Positions 43,037 to 52,219 of a stretch of DNA of 64,000 nt are shown in pieces. Position numbers and translations under genes: made by a program. The first letter of the stretch is position 1, and every line of letters begins with the position of its first letter. The notes beneath the pieces were generated by a model. The model saw only the letters and a program-made list of their open reading frames with translations. It ran no database searches and was not told the DNA's origin. Origin of the DNA: Massilibacillus massiliensis (GTDB lineage: Bacteria; Bacillota; Negativicutes; FLKF01); assembly GCF_900086705.1 (NCBI RefSeq), contig NZ_LT575483.1, positions 1,755,534 to 1,819,533 of the forward strand. The letters run 5' to 3'.

Positions 43037-43366
43037 TTATTCTTCTTCCTTAAATCGATCCAACATAGAAATTGTATCCACCAGATGATTGTTAAAAATC
43101 TGCTTAGCAACTTCAAGCAATTCGAGAATCATCGGATCACGTAAGGAATAGGTCACTTTGTTTCCATCTTTTGTCCCGTGCACAATATTTTTATTGCGCA
43201 ATATCGCCAATTGCTGTGAAACCGCGCTACCTTCACTGCCCAGCAAGGATTGCAGCTCATTTACATTCTTATCCCCTTGCGCCAACAGTTCCAAAATACG
43301 AATTCGAAGTGGATGCGCCAAAGCCTTGAAAAATTCTGCTTTAAACTGTTGTAATTCTAAATTCAC
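43037..43366 (-). CDS. ArsR-family winged-helix regulator at the end of the hydrogenase operon
   Basis: A 109-residue dimeric repressor: FFKALAHPLRIRILELLAQGDKNVNELQSLLG followed by the recognition helix GSAVSQQLAILRNKNIV. I use the GTG at 43366, which follows GGGGTG and starts just after the hydrogenase small-subunit stop. The typical metal-binding ELCVC motif is absent, so it may sense redox or a metabolite. As last gene of the Hyf-like operon it is a candidate regulator of that operon. Confidence 0.85.
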   Translation of the reverse strand: MNLELQQFKAEFFKALAHPLRIRILELLAQGDKNVNELQSLLGSEGSAVSQQLAILRNKNIVHGTKDGNKVTYSLRDPMILELLEVAKQIFNNHLVDTISMLDRFKEEE

Positions 43367-43367
43367 T

Positions 43368-43835
43368 CTATTCACCCCGTTTAAGAATTTTTTCATATTG
43401 ACCAAGCGCAAGTAGAATTCCTTGTATCAATGCCTGCGGTCTTGGCGGACACCCCGGAACATAAGCATACACCGGCACAAATTGATCCACACCGCCCGCA
43501 TTGGCATACGTTTCACCAAAAACGCCGCCGCCACAAGCACATGCGCCAACTGCCAGTACCATTTTCGGATTCGGTACTGCTTCATAAGTTCTCTTCAATG
43601 CTTTTTCAAGATTACGTGTTACACCGCCAGTTACCATCAACAGATCCGCTTGACGTGGTGAAGGAACAAAACTAACACCAAAACGGCTTATATCATAAAT
43701 TGGATTCGACAAAGTTGACATTTCAAAATCGCACCCATTGCAAGATCCCGTATCAACGTGCCGAATATGAAGTGACCCATTTAAAACTTCTTGAATCCGT
43801 TTCTTTAAGTCATTTCCTAATTCTTCTTCATTCAC
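43368..43835 (-). CDS. hyfI: Hydrogenase small subunit, NuoB/HyfI/HycG family
   Basis: 155 residues. This subunit holds the proximal 4Fe-4S cluster that passes electrons to the [NiFe] site, in the cytoplasmic arm of the membrane complex. Cluster ligands are C32 and C35 (GSCNGCDFE), one in GACACGGG and one in VPGCPPRP. The GTG start at 43835 has a GGAG site 7 bases upstream. It is followed at once by the ArsR-type regulator. Confidence 0.92.
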   Translation of the reverse strand: MNEEELGNDLKKRIQEVLNGSLHIRHVDTGSCNGCDFEMSTLSNPIYDISRFGVSFVPSPRQADLLMVTGGVTRNLEKALKRTYEAVPNPKMVLAVGACACGGGVFGETYANAGGVDQFVPVYAYVPGCPPRPQALIQGILLALGQYEKILKRGE

Positions 43836-43850
43836 TTTGCTATCTCCTTC

Positions 43851-44177
43851 CTATTGCACTGGATCTTTATCCACAGAGACCAATAAATCTGTTGTTGACC
43901 TTGCCGCCAAATAACAATCTGTTGTTTGCACAATCGCATCCGTCTGACAAACCTTTACACACTGACCACACATAATACAATTGCCATGAAACAAGCAGAT
44001 TTTATCACCCTGCTTATAAAGTGCCCCCGTCGGACACGCGGCGATACATGCCTCCCAATCGGTATTCGGTACGGCTGTAAGCACGAGTTTTCCTCTATAT
44101 TTTTTCGGCGCAGAATCAAACGGCTGCTTTTGTGTAACCGTTCCGATTTTCCAAACCTTTCTAAACATATCAAACAT
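43851..44177 (-). CDS. hyfH: HyfH/HycF-like ferredoxin subunit, with one incomplete cluster motif
   Basis: 108 residues. The second 4Fe-4S motif is complete (CIMCGQCVKVC). The first should read CxxCxxCxxxCP but is reduced to WEACIAACPTGAL, so two cysteine ligands are missing compared with E. coli HycF. The subunit may therefore carry only one intact cluster. I start at the ATG at 44177 after GAGGCG; a GTG at 44195 is possible. It lies between hyfG and hyfI in the operon. Confidence 0.88.
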   Translation of the reverse strand: MFDMFRKVWKIGTVTQKQPFDSAPKKYRGKLVLTAVPNTDWEACIAACPTGALYKQGDKICLFHGNCIMCGQCVKVCQTDAIVQTTDCYLAARSTTDLLVSVDKDPVQ

Positions 44178-44201
44178 TGTATTCGCCTCTTTCACCTATC
44201 T

Positions 44202-45785
44202 CTATCGATCACAACAAGAATAGCACAGTTCAAAACTTTTATTGATGAGCGGAAAATCTGCCACAATATTGCCCGGTACCGCGATCGGCACAACTGGCCA
44301 ATTGCTGTACGAAGCAGAGCGGATGCGATATCGGTAGATTTTTTGCTTCTCATCTACCATAAGCCAGTGACAATTTTCTCCGCGTGCAGATTCTGTCCAG
44401 CCAAAGCTGGTCTCATACGCTGGGATTGCCGGAATTTCCTGAAAAATATCACCTTCGGGCAATGCCTGCAAAATTTGCCGGATCAGTAAGATCGAATTAA
44501 ATACCTCTAGAATCCGAACTTTAATTCTGTCCAGTACATCGCCTTCTTTCTGTAACACCACAGCAAAATCCAGTTGATCATACGCCGCATAAGGTAAATC
44601 GCGACGACAATCTATATCGCGCCCCGACGCACGTGCCGCAACGCCAACAGCCCCTAAATCCGTGACTTGTTTCAAGTTTAATCGCCCTGTAGTTTCCATC
44701 CGATCCACGGCGATTTCATGATTGAGTAAAATATCCGCCAAATCTTGAAAATCAGGATCGAGCGTATTCATCGCCTGCGCAATCCTATCCATTTCGTCTT
44801 TTCTAAGATCTTGTTTTACTCCGCCAGGGACAATCATACCACGCAAATAGCGATGCCCCGTCAATTCTTCATTTAAGTGCAGCAACAGTTCTCGCATACG
44901 CGCACCTTGACTCTTGCCAATTGCAAATCCATACCCCGCACAGATATTGCCAACATCACCCACATGATTATATAAACGTTCCAGCTCTAAATATAACGTT
45001 CTGATATACCTTGCTCTTACAGGAATTTTCATCTGCGCAGCACGTTCTACCGCTTGCGCAAAAGCTACTGCATGAGAAACATTACAAACGCAGCAAACAC
45101 GTTCAATTAAAAACATCGCTTGCGTAAAGGTTTTGCCTTCCAACTGTTTTTCGATTCCGCGATGCGTATAAAAAAGACGAGCATCTAAGTGCAGCACCGT
45201 GTCACCAACTGCCCCAAAACGAAAATGACCGGGTTCGATAATGCCCGCATGAATCGGCCCTACGGGAATTTCAGTTACATCCTCGCCAACATACTGCGTA
45301 AACGCCTCGCTTTCTTGTTCACTTGGAACAAATTTAGACTCCACATAATCCTTGCGAAGCGGATACACATCTTCCGGCCAATTTCCATGAAAAATTAATG
45401 GACTACGATTCGGATGACCGATTGCACGAAGCCCAAACAAATCATTGACCTCACGTTCATACCAGTTCAATACCGGTAAATACGCAGCAAGTGATGGAAA
45501 CGTAGGATCATCTTCAGTTATATAAATTTTAATCGATATGAAATGATCAAATGCATCCACGGCAAACACATAATAAAGTGCAAAATACCCATTGATTTGC
45601 CGCTCATCATTGCCCACCATCGTAAACAATCTCCATTGCTTTTCCTGACAAATATATAAACAAGCCTCCGGCAGGTCTTTTTTATCCAGCCTAATACTCG
45701 TTTCTCGTTCCTTCTCCTGCACCTGTAAAACAGCGCCGCCTAAATGCTGCAACAATTTTTTTATCGCTCTTCTCTTCGCATCCAA
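44202..45785 (-). CDS. hyfG: Group 4 [NiFe]-hydrogenase large subunit (NuoC-NuoD fusion, HyfG/HycE-like)
   Basis: A 527-residue catalytic subunit. Residues 1-150 are the NuoC-like domain, the rest the NuoD-like hydrogenase domain. All four nickel-site cysteines are present: CxxC at C231/C234 (ERVCCVCNVSH, a variant of RVCGIC) and CxxC at C521/C524 in the last residues (LCYSCCDR). The protein ends three residues after the last ligand, so there is no C-terminal peptide to be removed by a maturation protease, unlike HycE. The TTG start at 45785 directly follows the hyfF stop. No formate dehydrogenase gene is seen in the window. Confidence 0.92.
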   Translation of the reverse strand: MDAKRRAIKKLLQHLGGAVLQVQEKERETSIRLDKKDLPEACLYICQEKQWRLFTMVGNDERQINGYFALYYVFAVDAFDHFISIKIYITEDDPTFPSLAAYLPVLNWYEREVNDLFGLRAIGHPNRSPLIFHGNWPEDVYPLRKDYVESKFVPSEQESEAFTQYVGEDVTEIPVGPIHAGIIEPGHFRFGAVGDTVLHLDARLFYTHRGIEKQLEGKTFTQAMFLIERVCCVCNVSHAVAFAQAVERAAQMKIPVRARYIRTLYLELERLYNHVGDVGNICAGYGFAIGKSQGARMRELLLHLNEELTGHRYLRGMIVPGGVKQDLRKDEMDRIAQAMNTLDPDFQDLADILLNHEIAVDRMETTGRLNLKQVTDLGAVGVAARASGRDIDCRRDLPYAAYDQLDFAVVLQKEGDVLDRIKVRILEVFNSILLIRQILQALPEGDIFQEIPAIPAYETSFGWTESARGENCHWLMVDEKQKIYRYRIRSASYSNWPVVPIAVPGNIVADFPLINKSFELCYSCCDR

Positions 45786-47255
45786 TTACTTCACCCCTCC
45801 TTGCAAAACAGCCGCTGCCATATACACTGCGCGTTCAATAAACTCCGGTACATACAAACCAAACAGTATAACCAATGACAAGGGAAGAAGCATCGCTATG
45901 CGCATCCACCAGTCTGTCCTTTTTTTACCTATACGAGCCGGCAGTTCGCCAAAACTCATTTTTACCACATAATAACTCATGCCCGCAAAAATTAAAACGA
46001 TCAACAGCGCAAAAATACAGGAAGCCCAAATCTTACCGGCGAGGACACCTGCGATCATAATCGTAAACTCACTGAGAAAAATACTAAATGGCGGTGCACC
46101 TGCTATCGCTAAACCGGCGAGCAAAAAGACGCCACCTGTAAACGGCATCACCTTCACTACCCCTGTAATACGATCCATATACTTAGAATGATATTTCTGT
46201 GCGATATTTCCGGCAGAAAAAAACAATACGGACTTCGTCATAGAGTGATTCATCATATGCAAAAAAGCACCGTAAAGACCGATTGTTCCTCCAAGCCCTA
46301 CTGCAAGTGTTATAATTCCCATATGTTCGACACTAGAAAATGCCAGCATACGTTTTAAATCATGCTGCACCATAATAAACGGTACCGTCACACCAATCGA
46401 AAACAAGCCAAAAGCAATGAGATAATCACCGGCACTGCCCTGCAGGGTAACATTTGCAATTGCATAAACACGAAACAATCCATACAACGCTGTATTTAAT
46501 AAAACACCGGATAATACTGCACTTACCGGCGCAGGTGCTTGACTATGCGCATCCGGAAGCCAAAAATGCATCGGTGCGATTCCTGCTTTCGTCCCAAAAC
46601 CAATTAAGATGAAAATAAAGCCGATTTCAACCCAGCGAGGATTTAGCCCCTCTGCTAATCGAAAGAGCTGTGTCCATTGCAGTGCCGAAGTGGAGTGTTC
46701 ACCAATACTATTCAAACCTGATAGATATAAAAACACAATGCCAAGTAAAGCAAATGCAATCCCGACTACGCCCATAATCAAATATTTCCAAGCAGCTTCC
46801 AAGGCATGCCTTGTACCATAAAAGGCAACCAACATCGCCGAAACTAAAGTTGTAAGCTCAATTCCGACCCATAACAAGCCTAAATTATCTACCGAGCTGA
46901 CAAACAACATCGTCAAAATGAAAAAATGGAAAAAGAAATAATATCGCCCAAGCTGATTTCTGGAAATCAGTCCTTCTTTCACTTCATAACGCATATACCC
47001 CACAGAATAAAGCGATGCTGCAAATCCAACTGCTGCAATTAATACAATATGAAAAGCGCCTAACGCATCGACATAAAACCAACCAAAACTTTGCAAAACC
47101 TGTCCTGCATATACTTGCCAAGCAATCTTCACAGAAATGCAAAGGGTAACCAAAGATCCAATCACCTGCAAAAGATCAGCAAATTTATGTTTACATAACA
47201 GACCTGCACACACACCTGTCAGTAACGGCAGGGCAAGCAATCCTAAAACTAACAT
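45786..47255 (-). CDS. hyfF: HyfF-like proton-translocating membrane subunit
   Basis: 489 residues with about fourteen membrane helices. It belongs to the Mrp/NuoL-M-N antiporter family; conserved helix motifs are WVGIELTTLVSAMLVAFYG, with the pump Glu, and GFGTKAGIAPMHFWLPDAHSQAPAP, which carries the lysine. In group 4 hydrogenases such subunits couple electron transfer to H+ or Na+ translocation. It is adjacent to hyfE (2 bases) and hyfG (0 bases) in the operon. Confidence 0.92.
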   Translation of the reverse strand: MLVLGLLALPLLTGVCAGLLCKHKFADLLQVIGSLVTLCISVKIAWQVYAGQVLQSFGWFYVDALGAFHIVLIAAVGFAASLYSVGYMRYEVKEGLISRNQLGRYYFFFHFFILTMLFVSSVDNLGLLWVGIELTTLVSAMLVAFYGTRHALEAAWKYLIMGVVGIAFALLGIVFLYLSGLNSIGEHSTSALQWTQLFRLAEGLNPRWVEIGFIFILIGFGTKAGIAPMHFWLPDAHSQAPAPVSAVLSGVLLNTALYGLFRVYAIANVTLQGSAGDYLIAFGLFSIGVTVPFIMVQHDLKRMLAFSSVEHMGIITLAVGLGGTIGLYGAFLHMMNHSMTKSVLFFSAGNIAQKYHSKYMDRITGVVKVMPFTGGVFLLAGLAIAGAPPFSIFLSEFTIMIAGVLAGKIWASCIFALLIVLIFAGMSYYVVKMSFGELPARIGKKRTDWWMRIAMLLPLSLVILFGLYVPEFIERAVYMAAAVLQGGVK

Positions 47256-47257
47256 AT

Positions 47258-47893
47258 CTATCCCCTTAAATCTTGCATTTTTTCTGTATTTAAACTATGG
47301 AAAACCGAATGAATCCTAAACGACAAACTCGCGATAATAACAACTGCCACAAACAAATCAAAGAAAATTCCCAGTTCAACCGCCAGTGGCATTCCATAAC
47401 TAATAGACTGCGTGACTAAAAACAAGCCATTTTCAATCACAATAACACCAATCCCCTGCATGAGAATCTGTTTATTATTAATAATCGTAAACGTACCTAA
47501 AAACACCAAAATAATTGCTGCCCCTAAATACCGCATACCATGCTCTGCTCCCGGCAAACTTAAATGTGAGGCCACATACTGTCCTGTGACAACAAGTACC
47601 AGGGCAATCAATAAAGATCCAAACTGCCCCATCGTTCTTTCAACATTTCGTTTCGCCCTTGTTTTTTTCACTGTATAAAACAAAATATAAGGAATGATCA
47701 GCGCCTTAACAACCATCGTCATAACCGCCGCAATCAATAAATGCACCATCCCCGTTTTCTGCCACATCAACAGAGCAATCACCGCCAATCCCGTCGATTG
47801 CACAGCAACAATGATCACAGCATCCATCGTTTTTTTCGTTCTAAAAAGTAATAAAGTACTCAGCAGCAATACTGCTGTAACCAAACTCTCCAT
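47258..47893 (-). CDS. hyfE: HyfE-like membrane subunit
   Basis: 211 residues with six membrane helices, NuoK-like in part (GIGVIVIENGLFLVTQSISYG). It begins MESLVTAVLLLSTLLLF, 6 bases after AGGAGG; a longer open frame to 48016 is not supported. HyfE is a membrane linker of hydrogenase-4 type complexes. The hyfD gene normally found beside it in E. coli is not present. Confidence 0.9.
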   Translation of the reverse strand: MESLVTAVLLLSTLLLFRTKKTMDAVIIVAVQSTGLAVIALLMWQKTGMVHLLIAAVMTMVVKALIIPYILFYTVKKTRAKRNVERTMGQFGSLLIALVLVVTGQYVASHLSLPGAEHGMRYLGAAIILVFLGTFTIINNKQILMQGIGVIVIENGLFLVTQSISYGMPLAVELGIFFDLFVAVVIIASLSFRIHSVFHSLNTEKMQDLRG

Positions 47894-47903
47894 TCTGATC
47901 CTC

Positions 47904-48845
47904 CTATTTTGCGATTTGTAAAACGATCGCCAAAATTGACAATGCCATTGAAGAAGCCAATAACTTCGGTATCTTAAAAATACGAATTTTTGCATACATC
48001 GTTTCAATACAAGCAAGTAATATTCCTACAGCAATTATTTTTAGCACATAAAAACCCAATCCTAAAATAAGTGACGAAGGTGCAAAATCAACCGCAATGC
48101 CCCAAGGAAAAAATAAATTTACAAACATACTAAATAAAATCGTCTGTTTTACAAGAACCGCCCATTGCAAAATACCCCAATACCGTCCCGAATACTCTAA
48201 CATCATCGCCTCATGCAGCATTGTCAGTTCTAAATGCGTATCCGGATTGTCATAAGGAATCCGCCCCGTCTCTGCAATCACCACAATCAAAAAAGCAATA
48301 CAGGAAAGCCAATGTCCATAGTCAAATAAATCCCAATCCAATTGAATCAGCGTTCGAACCACATCACCGACATTGGTTGTTCCAACATTGAGAAGCACGG
48401 CAATCACTGCCAATAAAAGCGCCGGCTCACAAATCGCGGCCATCACCATCTCACGGCTGGATCCCATTCCCCCAAACGCACTGCCTGCATCCAATGCTGT
48501 AATCGCCAAGAAAAATCTCATAACAGCAAACAAATACACAATCAATATGATATCACCTGTAAAAGCGAGCGGTGCTTCAATCCATACGGTTGGAATCAAG
48601 GCTCCCACGCAAAGCACCACCGCAAAACAAATATACGGCGTTGCCCGCGTAAGCCATGAAGCATCTTTTGCAAGTACCGCATCTTTTTTTAAATACTTAA
48701 AAATATCACGATACGGCTGCACAATATCCGCGCCTATGCGATTTTGCAAGCGTGCTTTCGTTTTTTTTATGATGCCCTGCACCAAGGGCGCTAACACTAG
48801 CAAACCTACAATCTGTCCTAAACCAAACATAAAATGCTCTATCAT
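47904..48845 (-). CDS. hyfC: HyfC/HycD-like membrane anchor (NuoH family)
   Basis: 313 residues and eight membrane helices. The NuoH-type loops ARLQNRIGADIVQPYRDIFKYLKK and ETGRIPYDNPDTHLELTMLHEAM are intact. It binds the hydrogenase arm to the membrane and forms the proton path entrance. It starts 4 bases after the hyfB stop. Confidence 0.93.
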   Translation of the reverse strand: MIEHFMFGLGQIVGLLVLAPLVQGIIKKTKARLQNRIGADIVQPYRDIFKYLKKDAVLAKDASWLTRATPYICFAVVLCVGALIPTVWIEAPLAFTGDIILIVYLFAVMRFFLAITALDAGSAFGGMGSSREMVMAAICEPALLLAVIAVLLNVGTTNVGDVVRTLIQLDWDLFDYGHWLSCIAFLIVVIAETGRIPYDNPDTHLELTMLHEAMMLEYSGRYWGILQWAVLVKQTILFSMFVNLFFPWGIAVDFAPSSLILGLGFYVLKIIAVGILLACIETMYAKIRIFKIPKLLASSMALSILAIVLQIAK

Positions 48846-48849
48846 ATCC

Positions 48850-50877
48850 TCACCTACTCCAAAGCAACGTTAAAATTAACGCCACTACCATATAAGACAC
48901 ATACGCCTGTAAATTTCCATTTTGTATAATTCTGATCCGTTTAAATAATTTCACCATAATCCAAATCATCGGTTTATATACTTTATCACCGACTCTGGCA
49001 TTGATATCAATCGCATGATGAATTTTTTTCGGATAATATGCATATTGTTCTTCCATTTTCACCTGCCGTGACAAACCAAAAACCTGATGAAAAATCCTTA
49101 AAACCGGATGCGAATAAGAAGTCGCCGTGTACTCCATTTTCGCAGCATGCTGATAACCACAAGTCCAAGTATCTTCCAGCACATAACGGCTTTTACCATA
49201 ACGTAACCGAAGCCACAGCAATACGCCTAAAAGAATAAGAGCAAAAATTACGCCTATAACACCTACGGATATCATCTGCACATCCTGCGAAGCAAATGGA
49301 ATCGCCAGTAGCAAATTCCCACTGATTTGCGCTGTAAAATAACGCAATGTGACCTCATGGATCAATGTGATTGCCCCACCTGGAAAGAGACCCAAAACCA
49401 AGGACAACACTGCAAGTAATCCCATCCCAATTCGCATACTAATATTAACTTCCGCAGCCTGCTGTGCCACTTGACTGCGTGGTTTTGCCAGAAATGCCGT
49501 ACCAAAATGTTTCACTACAGCAACCATCGAGAGCGCACCGCTAAACCCTAAAACAGCGACAACCATCGCCGCAAAAAATTTCACCATACTTGTGCCACCG
49601 TCAAAAGCCATATGCAAAACTGTTTGCAGGAGCGCCCATTCACTCATGAAACCACCGAGCGGCGGCAATGAAGCAAGCGACATGCCCCCAATAAGAAATG
49701 CCGCTGCCGTCCAAGGCATTCGGTGAATCAAACCGCCGAGTTGTCCCACATTACAAGTTCCGGTAGCCTTTAATACAGCCCCGGCACCCATAAACATTAA
49801 ACTTTTAAATACAGAATGATTCAACACATGATACAACGTTGCCGTAAGTGCCAAGGCACCCAGAACCCCTTGTCCGGTTGCTTGAAAATACAAACCCGCA
49901 CCAATTCCGACACAAATCATTCCCATATTCTCCACACTGCTATAGGCGAGAAAACGTTTCGTATCATTTTGTATCACACCAAGCAGAATCCCAACCATTG
50001 CGGAAAGTGCACCGACTGCCATAACAGTAATGCCCCACCAAGCAGGCCCAGTACCAAAGAAATCAAAACTAACACGCAAAAATGCATACACCGCTGTTTT
50101 AATCATAGCCGAAGACATCAGCGCCGTTGCACTCGTAGGTGCTACCGGATACGCGCGCGGCAGCCAAACATTCATCGGGAATAGACCCATTTTTGCGCCA
50201 AACCCAATCAAGAAACAAAAAAACACAATACTTTGCATATGTGTGGGCAAAACATGTCCAATATTTTTATAAGCAGCAAACTCTAAACTACCAGTATATA
50301 AATATAGAATAAGAAAAGCAAAACTCAAGCACACACCACAAACATGTGTCATGATTAAATACATATAACCGCCTGAACGAACCTTTTGCTTTTCATGCTC
50401 GAACATCACCAAGAAAAAAGATGATACCGCCATAAACTCCCAGAAAATAAGAAAAGTAACCGAAGTATCTACACCGACAACGCCAACCAAAGATAAAATA
50501 AATACATTCATCCCTGCACCCAAATAACCGGCTGCACGCTTTTCATAATACTTCGTCGCATACCCCTGCGCATATAACGCACAAATTGCCGACATAACAC
50601 CTATGATCAATAGAAAAAATGCTGCCAATGAATCAAACTGTACCTTAAGTACAATACCTCCCATAATCCGCCAAGCCACAGCAGATAACTCCTGATGAAA
50701 AAACAGCAATCGCCCTGCAAGAATTGCAATCAAACTGCCTCCAGCTAACGAACAACCATTCGCAAAAGTACTGGCAAGTTTTTGATTTCTATTGAACAGC
50801 ACGGGAAGCAAACTCCCAGCTATGAAACAGACCAAACCGACTTGAAATAAACGCAAATTTAAAACCGTTGCTTCCAT
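48850..50877 (-). CDS. hyfB: HyfB/HycC-like proton-translocating membrane subunit (NuoL family)
   Basis: 675 residues with about sixteen helices. The antiporter motifs LIFWEFMAVSSFFLVMFEHE and GFGAKMGLFPMNVWLPRAYPVAP are conserved, and the C-terminus has the lateral-helix-like extension of HyfB. It is the first gene of the hydrogenase operon; GGAGG lies 6 bases before the ATG. Two antiporter-type subunits (HyfB and HyfF) suggest strong energy coupling, as in Hyf-type complexes. Confidence 0.93.
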   Translation of the reverse strand: MEATVLNLRLFQVGLVCFIAGSLLPVLFNRNQKLASTFANGCSLAGGSLIAILAGRLLFFHQELSAVAWRIMGGIVLKVQFDSLAAFFLLIIGVMSAICALYAQGYATKYYEKRAAGYLGAGMNVFILSLVGVVGVDTSVTFLIFWEFMAVSSFFLVMFEHEKQKVRSGGYMYLIMTHVCGVCLSFAFLILYLYTGSLEFAAYKNIGHVLPTHMQSIVFFCFLIGFGAKMGLFPMNVWLPRAYPVAPTSATALMSSAMIKTAVYAFLRVSFDFFGTGPAWWGITVMAVGALSAMVGILLGVIQNDTKRFLAYSSVENMGMICVGIGAGLYFQATGQGVLGALALTATLYHVLNHSVFKSLMFMGAGAVLKATGTCNVGQLGGLIHRMPWTAAAFLIGGMSLASLPPLGGFMSEWALLQTVLHMAFDGGTSMVKFFAAMVVAVLGFSGALSMVAVVKHFGTAFLAKPRSQVAQQAAEVNISMRIGMGLLAVLSLVLGLFPGGAITLIHEVTLRYFTAQISGNLLLAIPFASQDVQMISVGVIGVIFALILLGVLLWLRLRYGKSRYVLEDTWTCGYQHAAKMEYTATSYSHPVLRIFHQVFGLSRQVKMEEQYAYYPKKIHHAIDINARVGDKVYKPMIWIMVKLFKRIRIIQNGNLQAYVSYMVVALILTLLWSR

Positions 50878-50937
50878 TACAACCTCCGAATATCACTACT
50901 ATTGAATATCTGATTATTTAAAGATACTAAAATAAGA

Positions 50938-50960
50938 GAAATTTCACAAAGTGAAATTTC
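50938..50960 (-). terminator. Hairpin between galE and the hydrogenase operon
   Basis: GAAATTTCAC-AAA-GTGAAATTTC, perfect 10-bp arms, followed on the minus strand by TCTCTTATTTTAG. It could end galE transcription upstream of the hydrogenase promoter. Confidence 0.65.
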
Positions 50961-51104
50961 CCTCACATCGAGCAATAAAACATCTAAATCATAACACACA
51001 GCAACTTATACGCTACTTCTATGGTATCCCGCTTCTTTACTCCACTTTTCAACATATTTCTGCTATATCAGCTAAAACTTACGATTTCTTCATCTTTTTT
51101 ATCT

Positions 51105-52094
51105 TTATTTTAAAAATCCATTTGGATGATTCTTATGCCATGTCCAAGCTGTTTTTATAATTTCCTCCACTTTTACATAAGTGGGTTCCCAGCCAAGAAG
51201 CTTCTTCGCCTTTTCACTGGAAGCAATCAACTGTGCCGGATCACCGGCTCTTCGTTCACCCACCACAACTTGAATCTCTTGCTGCGTCGCTGCCTTTGCT
51301 GCCGTAATCATTTCCTTGACAGAAAAACCCGTACCATTGCCAAGATTGAAAATATCACTCGACTTTCCCGCCCGCAGATATTCTAATGCACGCATATGTG
51401 CAGCCGCTAAATCAATGACATGAATATAATCACGAATGCAAGTCCCATCCGGCGTCGCATAGTCATCACCATAGATGCTAATATAAGGACGTTTTTTCAA
51501 CGGAACCTGTAAAATCAGCGGAATTAGATGCGTTTCCGGTGTATGATCCTCGCCGATACTGCCATCCTCTAACGCCCCGGCAACATTAAAATAACGTAAA
51601 GATACATACTGTATGCCGTTAGCAGCACTTACCCATTTCATCATCTTTTCCATTGCCAATTTCGTTTCCCCATATGGATTCGTAGGACTTGTCTCATCAT
51701 CCTCTCGAATCGGCACGGATTTAGGTTCACCGTATACAGCAGCGGTAGAAGAAAATACGATTTTCTTGACGCCATGCTTTACCATGCTCTCTAGCAGCAC
51801 CTGCATGCCATACACATTATTATGAAAATATTTCAGCGGACTTACCATGCTTTCGCCCACCAAGGAATTCGCCGCAAAATGCAAGACTGCCTCAATTTCA
51901 TTTTCCGTAAAAATTTTATCTAAAACCGCACAGTCCCGAATATCCCCTAAATAAAACTTTGCTTTTGGATGTATCGCTTCTTGATGCCCGGTCTGTAAAT
52001 TATCCACAATTACGACACGTTCATTATGTTCTATCAGTTGATGCACCATATGAGAACCAATGTATCCCGCACCGCCACATACTAAAATTGCCAT
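51105..52094 (-). CDS. galE: UDP-glucose 4-epimerase
   Basis: A 329-residue extended SDR that interconverts UDP-glucose and UDP-galactose for the Leloir pathway and for surface polysaccharide precursors. It has the NAD motif GGAGYIGSHMVHQL, the catalytic YGETK (NPYGETKLAMEKMM), SLRYFNVAGA and the substrate loop. The start has AGGAG upstream. It stands alone. Confidence 0.95.
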   Translation of the reverse strand: MAILVCGGAGYIGSHMVHQLIEHNERVVIVDNLQTGHQEAIHPKAKFYLGDIRDCAVLDKIFTENEIEAVLHFAANSLVGESMVSPLKYFHNNVYGMQVLLESMVKHGVKKIVFSSTAAVYGEPKSVPIREDDETSPTNPYGETKLAMEKMMKWVSAANGIQYVSLRYFNVAGALEDGSIGEDHTPETHLIPLILQVPLKKRPYISIYGDDYATPDGTCIRDYIHVIDLAAAHMRALEYLRAGKSSDIFNLGNGTGFSVKEMITAAKAATQQEIQVVVGERRAGDPAQLIASSEKAKKLLGWEPTYVKVEEIIKTAWTWHKNHPNGFLK

Positions 52095-52219
52095 TCAAGA
52101 ACCACTCCTAAATTTAACTCTTTTTCCCATTGTACAATATTTATGAAAGAAAATCTCTCCAACGTCAATTTTCTTTTATGTTATAAAACTTTTGTAATCG
52201 GTCATTTTAAATTCTAATT

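Noticed and set aside
43926-44489. 187-residue open frame opposite hyfH/hyfG
   Set aside because: The minus-strand hydrogenase genes carry conserved cofactor motifs; this frame is His/Arg/Cys-rich and has no family features.
48373-48873. 166-residue open frame opposite hyfC
   Set aside because: Shadow of the NuoH-family gene, whose motifs are clear.
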